DNA of 64,000 bases, taken from NCBI GenBank assembly GCA_016717335.1, contig JADKFS010000003.1, positions 620,001 to 684,000 on the forward strand, in the 5' to 3' direction. The stretch's first letter is position 1. Every line of letters starts with the position of its first letter. The notes under the pieces were generated by a model. That model worked only from the letters and a program-made list of their open reading frames with translations, had not been told where the DNA came from and did no database searches. This DNA is from Candidatus Ribeiella danica (lineage in GTDB: Bacteria; Chloroflexota; Chloroflexia; Chloroflexales; Roseiflexaceae). Of this stretch, positions 25,830 through 36,122 are shown one piece after another. The position numbers and the translations under genes were made by a program.

Positions 25830-27018
25830 GAGCACACAGCCGCTGCACATCTGCTTCATCTCGCAAGAGTACCCTCCGGATACCGGTTGGGGCGGCATTG
25901 GATCGTACACCTATGAGATGGCGCACGGCCTGGTTCAGGCCGGCCATCGTGCGACAGTCATTGCACGGGCCGTCGGCCAGGAGCGAGTGCTGAACGACGC
26001 CGGCGTCGAAGTGCATCGCCTCTTGCCGGCACCGGACTGGAATCGTCTACGCGGCGCGTGGCGAATGAACAAGATCTGGCCGGGATTCGCGTGGGCCGCC
26101 ATGCGTCGCGTGCGCCAGATTCACGCGCGCACGCCGGTCGATGTGGTCGAGGCAGCCGAGTGCCGCGGCGACGGTGTGTTCCTGCCCTGGATTCGTCGGC
26201 ATCCGGCATTGATTACACGACTTCACACAGCCTGGATCTTTGTCGACCGCATGAATTTGATTCAGCCAGATCGCAAGAAACGACTTACGTACTATCTGGA
26301 GCGGCAGGCGATCGAGCATGCGACCGCTATCACGTCGCCAAGTCAGGCGATGGTCGAGCTGACAAACACCTGGCTCTCGCTCGGCGAGAAGGATATCAAC
26401 ATTGTTCCGAATCCCGTAAATTGTGGAACGTTCTCACCTGGGAGCGCGCCTCGAAAGCAAGAAGTACTGTTCGTAGGCCGTCTGGAACGTCGCAAAGGCG
26501 TCGAGATGCTCGTGCGTGCGCTTCCGCACGTGCTATCGCGCTGTCCTGAGGCAACCTTTCGCTTCATTGGCAGCGATGGCCCCGATCCGTATGGACGATC
26601 CTGGCGAGAGCGCTTAGTTAGTGGATTGACATCTGCCGAGCGCGCACAGGTCTATTTTGAGCAAGTCCCGCGGGATGCGCTGATCGATCGGTATCGCCGG
26701 GCAGCCATTTGCGTCATGCCTTCTGGCTGGGAAAACTTTCCGTACGGCCTGCTCGAGGCTATGTCATGTGGCACGCCAGTCGTTGCTACACGTGCAGGAG
26801 GGCTGCCTGAGCTGGTCGAACATGGCGTTACCGGCCTTCTGGTCGAACCTGGCGACTCGCTTGGTCTTGCCGATGCGCTCTGTGATCTGCTGGAGCATGC
26901 CGGACGGCGCGAGGAGCTCGGCCGTAATGCTCGCACGCAGGTTGAAGCCAGCTTGAGTGTCGAACGAGTTGTACCGCGAATGATCGATGTCTATCAAGCG
27001 GCTCTTGCGCTGCATTAA
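25822..27018 (+). CDS. GT4-family glycosyltransferase
   Basis: The product has 398 residues; ATG 25822 overlaps the preceding stop by 8 bp. The GT-B fold shows an N-terminal glycine loop (GWGGIGSYTYEMAHGL), VGRLERRKGVEMLVRALP at the start of the donor domain, and the EX7E motif in GWENFPYGLLEAMSCGTPVVAT followed by GGLPELVEHGVTGLLVEPGD. It uses a nucleotide-sugar donor with retention. The sugar cannot be predicted. Confidence 0.88.
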   Translation: MRKSTQPLHICFISQEYPPDTGWGGIGSYTYEMAHGLVQAGHRATVIARAVGQERVLNDAGVEVHRLLPAPDWNRLRGAWRMNKIWPGFAWAAMRRVRQIHARTPVDVVEAAECRGDGVFLPWIRRHPALITRLHTAWIFVDRMNLIQPDRKKRLTYYLERQAIEHATAITSPSQAMVELTNTWLSLGEKDINIVPNPVNCGTFSPGSAPRKQEVLFVGRLERRKGVEMLVRALPHVLSRCPEATFRFIGSDGPDPYGRSWRERLVSGLTSAERAQVYFEQVPRDALIDRYRRAAICVMPSGWENFPYGLLEAMSCGTPVVATRAGGLPELVEHGVTGLLVEPGDSLGLADALCDLLEHAGRREELGRNARTQVEASLSVERVVPRMIDVYQAALALH

Positions 27019-27024
27019 CAGGGC

Positions 27025-27963
27025 ATGTCAATGAGACGCGTCTCCGCCATTATCTGCACCCATAACCGGGCTGACTTCCTCGGCAAAGCACTGGAAAGTC
27101 TGACGAAACAGACCATGAGGTCTGACGATTACGAAGTCATCGTCGTCGACAATGCGTCGACCGATCAGACAGCGAGTGTCGTCGGCGCATTTCGTACAAC
27201 ACTGCCTGGTCTGCGCTACGTTCGCGAAGAGCGCCTGGGCCTTTCCTGGGCCAGGAATACGGGAGCCCAGATCGCGACCGCGCCATATGTAGCCTACTTG
27301 GACGACGATGCGCACGCGGAGCCTGAATGGCTGGAGCGTATCGTACAGGCCTTTGAGTTGTCGAGTCCTGCGCCCGCGGCCGTAGGCGGGCGCGTCTGGC
27401 TGGATTGGGCGCGCGGTGTGCCCGCCTGGCTGCCGCGCAGATATTGGTCGCTCTATACCTACCTCGATCATGGCGACGAAGCCCGCTATCTTCTGCCAAA
27501 CGAACACCTCGTCGGCGCAAACATGGCATTTCGGCGGGATGTCTTGCTCGCAAGCGGAGGCTTTGACTCTCGTCTGGGGCGCCGTGGAACGACCCTGCTT
27601 TCCGGCGAGGAGGCAGCCGTCATTCAAACGCTGCGTGATGCACAGATGCCGATCTACTATGAGCCGCAGGCGGCAGTCTGGCATGCCGTGCCCGAAGCGC
27701 GCCGCCGCCGGCGCTGGCTATGGATGCGCCTCTTCTGGGATGGTGCATCGCAGCCGCTGCTCGACCGCGCTGCTCACCCACGGCAGTTTTATGTCAGCCA
27801 GGCATATCAAGATATGCGAAGGAGCGGCTTCTTCGTGGTGCAATGGCTGCGCGCCCTGAGGCGTGGCGAGCGCGCCCTGCGGGTCGACAGCGCGCTTGCG
27901 CTTATTCAGCGCCTGGGCCGATTACGCACACACTGCCTGCTGGTCTGGAGAGTGCCACAGTGA
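27025..27963 (+). CDS. GT2-family glycosyltransferase
   Basis: The product has 312 residues. The GT-A fold opens ICTHNRADFLGKALESL, with VVDNASTD, the DDDAHAEPEWL metal-binding acidic cluster (DxD position) and GGFDSRLGRRG in the acceptor region. It resembles the rhamnosyl-/galactosyltransferase-like GT2 enzymes of O-antigen loci. The stop overlaps the next start (GTGA). Confidence 0.87.
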   Translation: MSMRRVSAIICTHNRADFLGKALESLTKQTMRSDDYEVIVVDNASTDQTASVVGAFRTTLPGLRYVREERLGLSWARNTGAQIATAPYVAYLDDDAHAEPEWLERIVQAFELSSPAPAAVGGRVWLDWARGVPAWLPRRYWSLYTYLDHGDEARYLLPNEHLVGANMAFRRDVLLASGGFDSRLGRRGTTLLSGEEAAVIQTLRDAQMPIYYEPQAAVWHAVPEARRRRRWLWMRLFWDGASQPLLDRAAHPRQFYVSQAYQDMRRSGFFVVQWLRALRRGERALRVDSALALIQRLGRLRTHCLLVWRVPQ

Positions 27964-29564
27964 TTATAAGAGCAGAGCAGAGATACAGCAGGGCGCGCGT
28001 CGTCATTTCGAACAGCCCGTGGATGTGGCCAATCGCCTGGGCGCTATTTGGATTTGGAGTGACGCTGGTCTTTATGCGCCCGGCACTCGCCCTGAAATAT
28101 ATAGACGCGTTCGAATACCTCAGTGCGGCCACAGCTCTATTCGACGGGCGGGGCCTGCTTGCGCTGAGCGGTCAAGCTCAAACGATCTTTCCGCCTGGCT
28201 ATCCGCTGGCGATTGTAGCCAGCATGCTTGTCGTCCGTGACCCGGTTAAGGCGGCGGTGTTTGTGTCATTGCTATCGTCGTCGCTCAGCCTTGCTCTAAC
28301 CTTCTCGCTGCTGCGCCGCTGGCAGGGCGCGCTCATCGCGAGCATTGCGACGGCTCTATTTGCGCTGATGCCTTTGCGCGTGTGGATGGCACAATCCGCG
28401 CTGAGCGAGTCTTTGACGCTCGCTTCGCTGCTGCTGGCGGTATGGGCCTATACCCGGCAACAGTGGTCGCCAGGAATCCGAGGGATAGTCGTAGGTCTTG
28501 CGCTGGGATGGGCCTACCTCACGCGCCCCGAGGCACTGCTGATTGCCGCCGGCATGCTCGTACTGGCCACCATCCAGGCCCGCCGAGGCAAACAAGCATG
28601 GACATTCATTATTGTGACGGCGGCGGTGCTCTGCTGCATCGTGATGCCCTACGTTGTCTGGCTGCATGCGCAAACCGGGGCTTGGACGCTCAGCGGGAAG
28701 ACCGGTAATTTTGCGATTGCAGCGGTGCGCGCACATGCCAGCCAGGATGTCGAGTGGCGCCGGCTGAACGGCGACCGCTCTGCGATCGTCGCAGCCGCCC
28801 CCATGCTGACGCTGCGCGACATGGCTGCTCACTATCTGTCCAACCTTCGGATTGAAAGAGATCGCATCCTGGCCAATATTGGGGTCGAGCCATTTGCCGG
28901 CATGCTGCTTGTCTGGGGGCTGCTAGGCGTGCTGCGCAGAGCCGCCCAGCGGCGTGATGGGGAGCAGGTCGCGCTGCTGCTCATTCTCCTGGCGCCGCTT
29001 GCCGTCTTTCCGCTGCTGTGGATTGAGGATCGCTTCCTCATCCAGGCGGCCCCGATTCTCACACTTGGAGTAGCCACGGGGGTGGCCGAGTGCGTGGCCT
29101 GGCTTCAGCACGCCTGGAAAGACACGTGGCGGCGAGCGCATTTCTGGTCTGCTTTTATCGGGGTCGCTTGCATTACGGCGATTGGCAGCTCGTACATCCT
29201 ACGCTCGTACACAACGACCTTCTCGGAAGACGCCACACGTGCGTCGCGTGAGATTGCCGCGCTGATCAGCGCACAGGCACCTGGCCGATCGAGCGAGGCA
29301 GTGATCGGGGAATACCCTGGTGTCGCATACTTTGCCGGCCTGCGGCAGGAGTGGTTGCCGTCGGACGATCTCAGCGCAGTGCGCCAGTACGCGACGCAGA
29401 AACACGTGCGTTTCCTGGTATGCTCGCCGCAAGATGTTCAAACACCTGCGACCGCGCGCCTGCTCGCCGGTGATTTCTCTACGAAAGAAGCTCGACTCAT
29501 TGGCAGCGTTCGCGCCGGCGAGATCGAACTGCTGGTGTATCAGCTTGTGCCGTGGGCAGAGTAG
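27960..29564 (+). CDS. Integral membrane glycosyltransferase, GT39/ArnT-like superfamily
   Basis: The product has 534 residues from the GTG at 27960 that overlaps the previous stop codon. The acidic residue after TM1 lies in KYIDAFEYLSAATALFDGRG, followed by FPPGYPLAIVA, the GT-C loop pattern. About ten further hydrophobic helices and a soluble C-terminal domain follow. A polyprenyl-phosphate-sugar donor is expected. The sequence is less GC-rich than the flanking conserved genes. Confidence 0.75.
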   Translation: MIIRAEQRYSRARVVISNSPWMWPIAWALFGFGVTLVFMRPALALKYIDAFEYLSAATALFDGRGLLALSGQAQTIFPPGYPLAIVASMLVVRDPVKAAVFVSLLSSSLSLALTFSLLRRWQGALIASIATALFALMPLRVWMAQSALSESLTLASLLLAVWAYTRQQWSPGIRGIVVGLALGWAYLTRPEALLIAAGMLVLATIQARRGKQAWTFIIVTAAVLCCIVMPYVVWLHAQTGAWTLSGKTGNFAIAAVRAHASQDVEWRRLNGDRSAIVAAAPMLTLRDMAAHYLSNLRIERDRILANIGVEPFAGMLLVWGLLGVLRRAAQRRDGEQVALLLILLAPLAVFPLLWIEDRFLIQAAPILTLGVATGVAECVAWLQHAWKDTWRRAHFWSAFIGVACITAIGSSYILRSYTTTFSEDATRASREIAALISAQAPGRSSEAVIGEYPGVAYFAGLRQEWLPSDDLSAVRQYATQKHVRFLVCSPQDVQTPATARLLAGDFSTKEARLIGSVRAGEIELLVYQLVPWAE

Positions 29565-29570
29565 CGTCGA

Positions 29571-32330
29571 ATGCATATCTGTTTTGTTTCATTGGATTAC
29601 CCTTCCCAGACTGGTGGCGGCGGCGTTGGTAGCCAAGTGCAGACTCTGGCGCAGAGCCTTGCGCGTGCTGGGCACAGAGTGACAGTCATAGCCTTTTCCG
29701 AAACAGGGTTACCGCAGCACACTCAGGACGGCGGAGTCAACATTTACCGTGTTCCAAAGCGAAATCTACACTGGTATCTCTCGAAGGTGTCCGGGATAGG
29801 CAAACACCTCGCGCTGCCTGTGCGAGAGCTGGAGTATGGATGGTCTGCTTACGATTTGGTGCGACGGCTACACCGTTCCGAGCAGATTGACATTATCGAA
29901 GGCACAGAAACAGGCGCCTTCTGGCTGGCCGCCTGTTTTCACAAAGTCCCGCTTGTCATTCGCCTGCATGGCGAAGTCTATACGTTTCAGAAATATACTC
30001 CCGGTATATCGCTATCACCAGCGATCCTAATGAGTCGAATGATACAACGATTTGCGCTACGAAAATCTCGTTTGCTCATTTCGCCGAGCTACGCACATGC
30101 CCGTGAGATATCCGGCGAACTTGGGGCTAAAAGACCGCCCATTGAAGTCATTCCGAATACAATAGTATTACCGGAAATAGATGAAGATCCCAAATCGATC
30201 GAGAGTGTATATTTGAGCCGGCAATATGTCCTGTATATCGGGCGAATCGAACGCCTCAAGGGGATAACGGTATTGCTTGAGGCGGCTAGCTCTGTAATTA
30301 ACATCTTTCCCGATATTCATTTTGTTTTAGCCGGTGGCAAACATCCGTCTCTTCCCACAGCAGAGCTATCGGAGCAAGTCCGCCAGCTGGATCTGGCAGA
30401 GAACGTACACTTTTTAGGGCATGTCCCTCATGAGCAGCTGCCCTCCTGGTATCAGCATGCCATGATCGCAGTGCTTCCATCGTATTACGAGACCTTTGGC
30501 TTGGCTGCGTTGGAGCCGATGGCATTCGGTGTTCCAGTGGTGACGACGGCCGCTGGAGGCCTACCCGAGGTCGTAGAGCATGGTATCAGCGGCATTTTGG
30601 TACCACCGGGCGATGCTCAAGCTCTGGCTGAAGCGATCGTTGATCTGGTTCGATATCCGGATACACGGGCCCGTCTCGGTCAGGCTGCGCGTGAGCGCGC
30701 CCGTGCAAGTTTTGACATAGAACAGCATATTCAGAGAAATATCGATACCTACTACAGGTCTGCAGGCAATGACTTGCAGCGATTAGATACTTGTGAGCAT
30801 GTCTTTTTTTCGCCGCATTGTGATGATATCGTCCTCTCATGCGGAGGCCTCATCAACTCTCTTGTGAATCGAGGCTCTAAGACCAGGTCTATCACTGTAT
30901 TTGCAGGCCAGGTCAGTCCTATCGATTACTCGGCGTACGCGCGTCACCTTCATGCGAAATGGGCCTTTCGAGAAGAGCCGCATCGACAGCGCCTTCAAGA
31001 GGATCGTCTCGCCTTGGCCGATCTAGGTGTTCCCAACATTGAGCAGTGGGCATTTGGCGAGGCTCCGTATCGTCATGATGCAAACGGACGTCCTCTCTAT
31101 GCTTCTTACCGTGAGTTGCGGGGAGTACTGCAGCCTGAAGATCGATCGCTCTATGTATCGTTACTGAATCAAATTATTAAGCGATTGGGAGAATTAAAGG
31201 CGCCATTGGTGTTGTATTTCCCACTTTCTCTAGGCGATCACGTCGATCACCAGATTCTATTTCGAATAGGCATACAATTGCGCGCTCTTGGGTATGATGT
31301 GGAATTCTATGAGGAGTGGCCATACGCAGAATTATACTCGGCCGCTCCTTATAGGAACGGATGGTCCTATCGGCAATATGATATTGCCATAGAGTCTAAG
31401 GGCCGCGCGGCCTCGCGATACGTGTCGCAGATACCGGGGCTGGGCGGATCGACGAACGTACTAGTCAATAGATTGGCGAGATTTGCAGATGAAGTCGGCC
31501 ATGGCCGCCCACAAGAGCGCTACTGGCTGTTATCTTATCAGATGGCGGCAGACATGATCGAGCTGCAGGCACAATCTACACCTCCCTTTGCACCAGCCGA
31601 TCGGCACTCGTCGATTCGGGACTTTGGTAAATTCCTCAGAACGCTGCGCTGGCAGGAGCTCGCTGAAATTCTCCCGGTTGGCTCTGGATATTGCCTGGAC
31701 ATCGGCTGTGGCGACGGTCGCCAACGTTCGACTATCGAGCAGCACGGCTATACCTGGGCTGGCTTGGATCGAGCTTTGAAAACAAATGATGCGCTTACAT
31801 CGAAGGCAGACGCACAAAACCTTCCGTATTGCAGCGGACAGATGGCAGCAGTTGTAGCGTGGCAGGTCATGGAGTATGTAGGGCAGCCCGACAAAGTGAT
31901 TGCCGAGGCGGAACGGGTGCTGGAACCCGGCGGCGTATTCTGTGGCAGCGTTTCGTTTCTTGAGCCAGTACACGGAAAAACGCTCTATAACATCAGCCCT
32001 CTGCTTCTGAAGATGCTTCTGGAGCAGCGCGGTTTCACCGACATTCAGATCTATCCTGGTTTGTCTAGCTTTGCATTGATCTTATGGACATTTCTTCGTC
32101 GTTGGGGGAAACCATCCTGGGGGCGCTACGCCATGACTCTGACGGCGCTATGGCTTGTCCCGGTCATGATGGTGCGCTTTATTTTCAGCTGGCTGTCTTG
32201 GCAGCTCGGCCACGGCACAGGTTACGGCATGCGCTGGGTTATTGACGAGGCGCCGCTGGACTTTGCCGGCCAGGTAACGTTCGTTGCACGGAAGCCGGGG
32301 CGTGACACAACATGCACATCGGATTCGTAA
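29571..32330 (+). CDS. Trifunctional fusion: GT4 glycosyltransferase, PIG-L deacetylase, methyltransferase
   Basis: The product has 919 residues in one uninterrupted frame. Residues 1-400 are a GT4 enzyme (GGGGVGSQVQTLAQSL; EX7E in YYETFGLAALEPMAFG). Residues about 410-650 are a PIG-L/LmbE-type N-deacetylase, with the metal motif HCDD in FFSPHCDDIVLSCGG and HVDH in SLGDHVDHQILF. Residues about 695-830 are a class I methyltransferase (YCLDIGCGDGRQRSTI, LEPGGVFCGSVSF). A hydrophobic segment, WLVPVMMVRFIFSWLSWQL (about 860-880), follows and may tether it to the membrane. The order suggests adding an N-acetylated sugar, deacetylating it and methylating it at one site. I know of GT4 and PIG-L genes as neighbours but not of this triple fusion. 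The next gene overlaps its end. Confidence 0.85.
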   Translation: MHICFVSLDYPSQTGGGGVGSQVQTLAQSLARAGHRVTVIAFSETGLPQHTQDGGVNIYRVPKRNLHWYLSKVSGIGKHLALPVRELEYGWSAYDLVRRLHRSEQIDIIEGTETGAFWLAACFHKVPLVIRLHGEVYTFQKYTPGISLSPAILMSRMIQRFALRKSRLLISPSYAHAREISGELGAKRPPIEVIPNTIVLPEIDEDPKSIESVYLSRQYVLYIGRIERLKGITVLLEAASSVINIFPDIHFVLAGGKHPSLPTAELSEQVRQLDLAENVHFLGHVPHEQLPSWYQHAMIAVLPSYYETFGLAALEPMAFGVPVVTTAAGGLPEVVEHGISGILVPPGDAQALAEAIVDLVRYPDTRARLGQAARERARASFDIEQHIQRNIDTYYRSAGNDLQRLDTCEHVFFSPHCDDIVLSCGGLINSLVNRGSKTRSITVFAGQVSPIDYSAYARHLHAKWAFREEPHRQRLQEDRLALADLGVPNIEQWAFGEAPYRHDANGRPLYASYRELRGVLQPEDRSLYVSLLNQIIKRLGELKAPLVLYFPLSLGDHVDHQILFRIGIQLRALGYDVEFYEEWPYAELYSAAPYRNGWSYRQYDIAIESKGRAASRYVSQIPGLGGSTNVLVNRLARFADEVGHGRPQERYWLLSYQMAADMIELQAQSTPPFAPADRHSSIRDFGKFLRTLRWQELAEILPVGSGYCLDIGCGDGRQRSTIEQHGYTWAGLDRALKTNDALTSKADAQNLPYCSGQMAAVVAWQVMEYVGQPDKVIAEAERVLEPGGVFCGSVSFLEPVHGKTLYNISPLLLKMLLEQRGFTDIQIYPGLSSFALILWTFLRRWGKPSWGRYAMTLTALWLVPVMMVRFIFSWLSWQLGHGTGYGMRWVIDEAPLDFAGQVTFVARKPGRDTTCTSDS

Positions 32331-33519
32331 CTCTCGAATCTCCATATGATGTCGAGCGAGGGGTGGCATTGCCGCGTACCTTCGACCAATCATCCCCGAG
32401 CTGCTGCGCGCCGGGCATCGCGTGACGGTGATGGCGAATAGTGCCGTGAGGGATGTCCGGCATCCCTATGGCAATCGCCTGCGAGTTGTACATGTTCGAT
32501 TGCCCAGCCTGCACTGGTATCTGAGCAAGATCCCCGGGGCCTCTCGCACATTCGTCCTGCCGCTGCGCCAGTTTGAATGGTCTGCTCAATTCTATAAGGT
32601 GGCGCGAGAGGTTTTTCGCAGCGATCCGGTAGATATCGTCGAAATCACGGAGCAGGGCTCACTTTTCTTGGCGCGTGGCGCCCTGGGCTCGTCGGTTATC
32701 CGCCTGCACGGAAGCGACTACATGTTCCGCAAGCATACGGGAGATGTGCTTCATAGCGCGGCGCGCTGGAACCATCGCCTGGAGCTGGCCGCACTGCGCC
32801 GGGCCCGGGCCGTCACCTCACCGAGCGCCTACCAGGCCAGCCAGGTGGGCGACGAGCTGGGGTGGCCGGAACAACGGATACACGTCATCCCTAATCCGAT
32901 CGCTTCAGACATGCTCGTGGAAGCCTTGCGCGCTCGTGCACCCCTCGATCAGGGCGTACAATCGCAGATTGTTCTGTACACCGGACGCCTCGCACAGGTC
33001 AAGGGAACGCGACGATTACTCGACGCGATGCAGGATGTATACAGAACATACCCAAGCGCTTCCCTGATCCTAGCCGGCCCCTGGCAACTACCCGAGGCGC
33101 CCGACCGGTTGGGCCTGCAAGAGCAGAGCCGCGCAGGCGGACAACGCACCGTGTGGATGGGGCACGTTCCCTGGCGGAATCTTATGGATGTGTATCGTCG
33201 AGCGAGCGTGTTCGTGATGCCATCCTACTACGAGAGCTTCGGCATTTCCTGCCTGGAAGCGATGGCGTGTGGCCTCCCGGTGGTCGCGACAACGGCCGGC
33301 GGCCTGCCGGAGGTTGTCGAGGACGGTGTGACCGGCATCCTCGTACCGCCTGGTGACTCGACTGCACTTGCCGAGGCCATCAATCTACTCCTGAGCGATG
33401 CCGAACTACGGCAGCGCCTGGGGCATGCTGGCCGCGAACGGGTCCTGGCGACATTTACTCCCGACCGGGTAGCTGAGCAGACGCTGAGTGCCTATCGTAG
33501 CATCATTGGGATGTCATAA
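32312..33519 (+). CDS. GT4-family glycosyltransferase, frameshifted near its start
   Basis: The ATG at 32312 (overlapping the previous gene by 19 bp) encodes MHIGFVTLESPYDVERG, then the frame is lost at GAGGGGTGGC (32358-32367). One missing G restores GGGIAAYLRPIIPELLRAGHRVTVMA and joins the long downstream frame. Repaired length is about 402 residues. The rest is intact: EX7E in SYYESFGISCLEAMACG and GGLPEVVEDGVTGILVPPGD. The N-terminal half is strikingly like the GT4 part of the preceding fusion (both have LHWYLSK), so the two arose by duplication. As given, only a product from an internal start near 32422 could be made, lacking the donor-side glycine loop. Confidence 0.75.
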
Positions 33520-33520
33520 G

Positions 33521-34702
33521 ATGCGGATTCTCATAGTGACAGCTTCCTACCCCCCGGTTCTTGGCGGCCTGCAAACAGCTACGCACACGCTGGCACGCTT
33601 TCTTGCTCAACAACATGAGGTGCGCGTGATCGCACAGCAGTACCCGCGCTCATTGCCAGCTACGGAGCTTTTAGATGACGTACCAGTTCAGCGCATGCTC
33701 TTCCTGCGGCCCGAGCTCGGCTATTTGTCGCGCGGGCGGCTCGATCTGGCCATTGCATCGTTGTACTTCTATCCGTCTACGCTCATTCGCCTGGCACGCC
33801 TGGTACGAACATTCCGGCCGGATGTCGTCAATGTCCACTTCCCCGACAGCCAGATACCGTTTGTGCTCTGGCTGCGGCGCCGCTTCGGATTTCGCCTGGT
33901 CGTGTCGCTCCATGGAAACGAGATCGAGCGCTGGTTCAAAGCGGAAACGGGATTGCCAGCGCAGCAGCCGGCTGCGATCAATCGCGAGCAGGAACCAGGA
34001 ATCAGGCAGCTGCGCGCGCTGCTCCAGCAAGCCGATACAGTGACTGCCTGCTCGTATTACCTCCTGGACAAGGCGGCGCGGCTAGAGCCTTCAGTGGCCT
34101 CAAAAGCGCGTGTCATCTATAACGGGATCGAGCCTGGCCGGTTTCGCGATACAACGCCGTATCGTCATCCCAGGCCGTATATCCTGGCCGTCGGCCGGCT
34201 TACCTACAAAAAAGGCTTTGACATGTTGCTCGAAGCCTTTCGAGCCTGCGCATCGCCCTGCGATGAGGTCGACCTCATTTTGGCCGGGGAGGGCGAAGAG
34301 CGGCCCGCTCTGCAAAAGCAGATACAGCGCTTGGGCCTGGAAGCCCGTGTTCATCTCATTGGCCGAGTATCGCCGGAGGAGCTTGTCAAACTGCTGAATG
34401 GCTGTTTGTTTGTTGCCGTGCCCTCGCGCGAGGAGCCTTTTGGCATTGTAGCGCTTGAGGCGCTCGTGGCCGGCAGGCCGATCCTCGCGACGCGTGTGGG
34501 TGGGCTCGTCGAGTTTGTCAGCGGCCCTGGGACCTGGCTGGTCGATCCAGGCGTATCGGCTATTCAGCAGGGGCTGATTCACCTGCTTGAGCAGGCTCCT
34601 ATACAGGTAGAGTCGCTCTCAGACCGTGCCGTTGATCGGTTTTCCTGGCGGCGATCTATCGCCCAGTTCGAACGTGCCTATTGTGGGGAGGCAACCGAGT
34701 GA
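33521..34702 (+). CDS. GT4-family glycosyltransferase
   Basis: The product has 393 residues, starting 1 bp after the previous stop. It opens MRILIVTASYPPVLGGLQTATHTLARFL. HGNEIERWF is in the acceptor domain, VGRLTYKKGFDMLLEAF opens the donor domain, and SREEPFGIVALEALVAG holds the EX7E motif. It overlaps the start of the next gene by 4 bp. Confidence 0.87.
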   Translation: MRILIVTASYPPVLGGLQTATHTLARFLAQQHEVRVIAQQYPRSLPATELLDDVPVQRMLFLRPELGYLSRGRLDLAIASLYFYPSTLIRLARLVRTFRPDVVNVHFPDSQIPFVLWLRRRFGFRLVVSLHGNEIERWFKAETGLPAQQPAAINREQEPGIRQLRALLQQADTVTACSYYLLDKAARLEPSVASKARVIYNGIEPGRFRDTTPYRHPRPYILAVGRLTYKKGFDMLLEAFRACASPCDEVDLILAGEGEERPALQKQIQRLGLEARVHLIGRVSPEELVKLLNGCLFVAVPSREEPFGIVALEALVAGRPILATRVGGLVEFVSGPGTWLVDPGVSAIQQGLIHLLEQAPIQVESLSDRAVDRFSWRRSIAQFERAYCGEATE

Positions 34703-36122
34703 GTAATCAAGCAGCTCTCTATCCATATGAAACTCAGCCGCTGAGCGAAGACCCCTCGTTTAATCGCGCCGCTTTTGTGTTCTTAGTACTATCTGGGGGG
34801 TGAGTGGTATCGGTGTCACAATGCCGTTTGCCGATAGCATCGTAGCGAAGCTCCTGTTGCTTACTCCTCCCGTGATTGTCTCCATGCTCTTGACGCTGCT
34901 CAACGCTCGTGATGGATATGCGCTCTGGAGTATAAGCCTGGGATTCCTCGTGACACAGACCGGCTATCAGCTTGACATTGGAAAGATTCGGATCAGCGCA
35001 CTTGAAATACTCCTGGTTGTTCTCTTGCCAATTCTGTGGTGGCAGAGCAACCGATCGATCAAGATTAATTTTAGGTTGAGGAGATCGGCTTATATCTGTT
35101 TGATATTGTTTTTTGCTTACTCTATCATCATGTTTGCGATAAGTATGATAAACCACATTGAGTTAGATTTTATTGTCAATGAATTCAAGGGGTTCCTGCT
35201 CTACCCCTTAATGGCTTATGTTGTGGCAGCCGGCTTACAGAAATACGAACACTTGCGGTTGTCGATCATTACTGTCGTATTCATGTATGTCTTGGTGGCA
35301 ACCCGGGGAATATTAGATTTCGCTCGTCATATGGGTGGAGGCGCCTGGTACGATGTGTACCGCACGTCTGGCGGCTATGCTCCGATCAATACCTATGGCA
35401 TTACTATGTTGACGATCTGCATGCTTACCCTTGGCATCGGGCTATCCCTGCACGATCGACGTCTGAAACTGTTGCTCCTGATGATATCGGCCTGGCTGTT
35501 CCTGGGGGCAGTTGTATCTGTGTCGAGAACCGTGTGGATTGCAGGTATCGGCGGCATTATCGCTCTCGTCATAAGCGGGCGCCGTGGTAAATATGCAATA
35601 GGTTTACTGCTGGTCGCATTGATTCTGTTTCTTACACTGCCCGATCAAGTGGCAGGAAGAATCGATCAGATCTCGGATAGCTCGTCTGATAAGCGGTCAT
35701 TCTATCTCGAGTCCGGGATACAGACATGGAAGGCACGCTGGCTGACCGGCTGGGGATGGGGGGTCGCGTACTGGTACCAGCCGACTATTGGTCTCGTGCC
35801 TGCGGAAGATATGCCTTGGTATCACAACGATTATCTGAACCTTGCGGTGCAGGTCGGCGCGATCGGGCTGATGCTCTACCTGGGCTACTGGCTGCAAGTG
35901 CTACACACGGCCCATCAATGGTTGAGAAAGCACGCTCGGTCGCGAGCATTCGGCATCCTGCTTGGCGGCCAGATGGCGCTGGTTGCACTGCTGGTCTCGG
36001 CCGGGTTCGAGCACGTGCTGTGGAAGCCGGATATCGCCGGGCTGGTCGGCTGGGTGTGCGGGCTCATGCTTGCCTGCATGAGACTGCACGACGACGAAGC
36101 CTTGCAGCCGAGAGCAGCGTGA
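34699..36122 (+). CDS. O-antigen ligase/polymerase (WaaL/Wzy-type), frameshifted in a G run
   Basis: The GTG at 34699 overlaps the previous stop (GTGA) and reads 34 residues ending FVFLVLSGG, then a TGA follows a run of six G (34795-34800). A seventh G would fuse it to the long frame from GTG 34800 (GIGVTMPFADSIVAKLLLL), giving about 474 residues and completing the first transmembrane helix. The rest has about eleven hydrophobic helices and the ligase/polymerase loop signature WYHNDYLNLAVQVGAIGLMLYL. Such proteins join or transfer lipid-linked glycan in the periplasm. The last about 150 bp return to high GC, marking the end of the low-GC island. If the frameshift is real, a shorter product from 34800 or ATG 34821 could still be made. 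Confidence 0.78.

Noticed and set aside
34699..36122. Wzx flippase
   Set aside because: The protein carries the ligase/polymerase loop WYHNDYLNL and lacks the flippase layout. No other flippase was found, consistent with Wzm/Wzt export.
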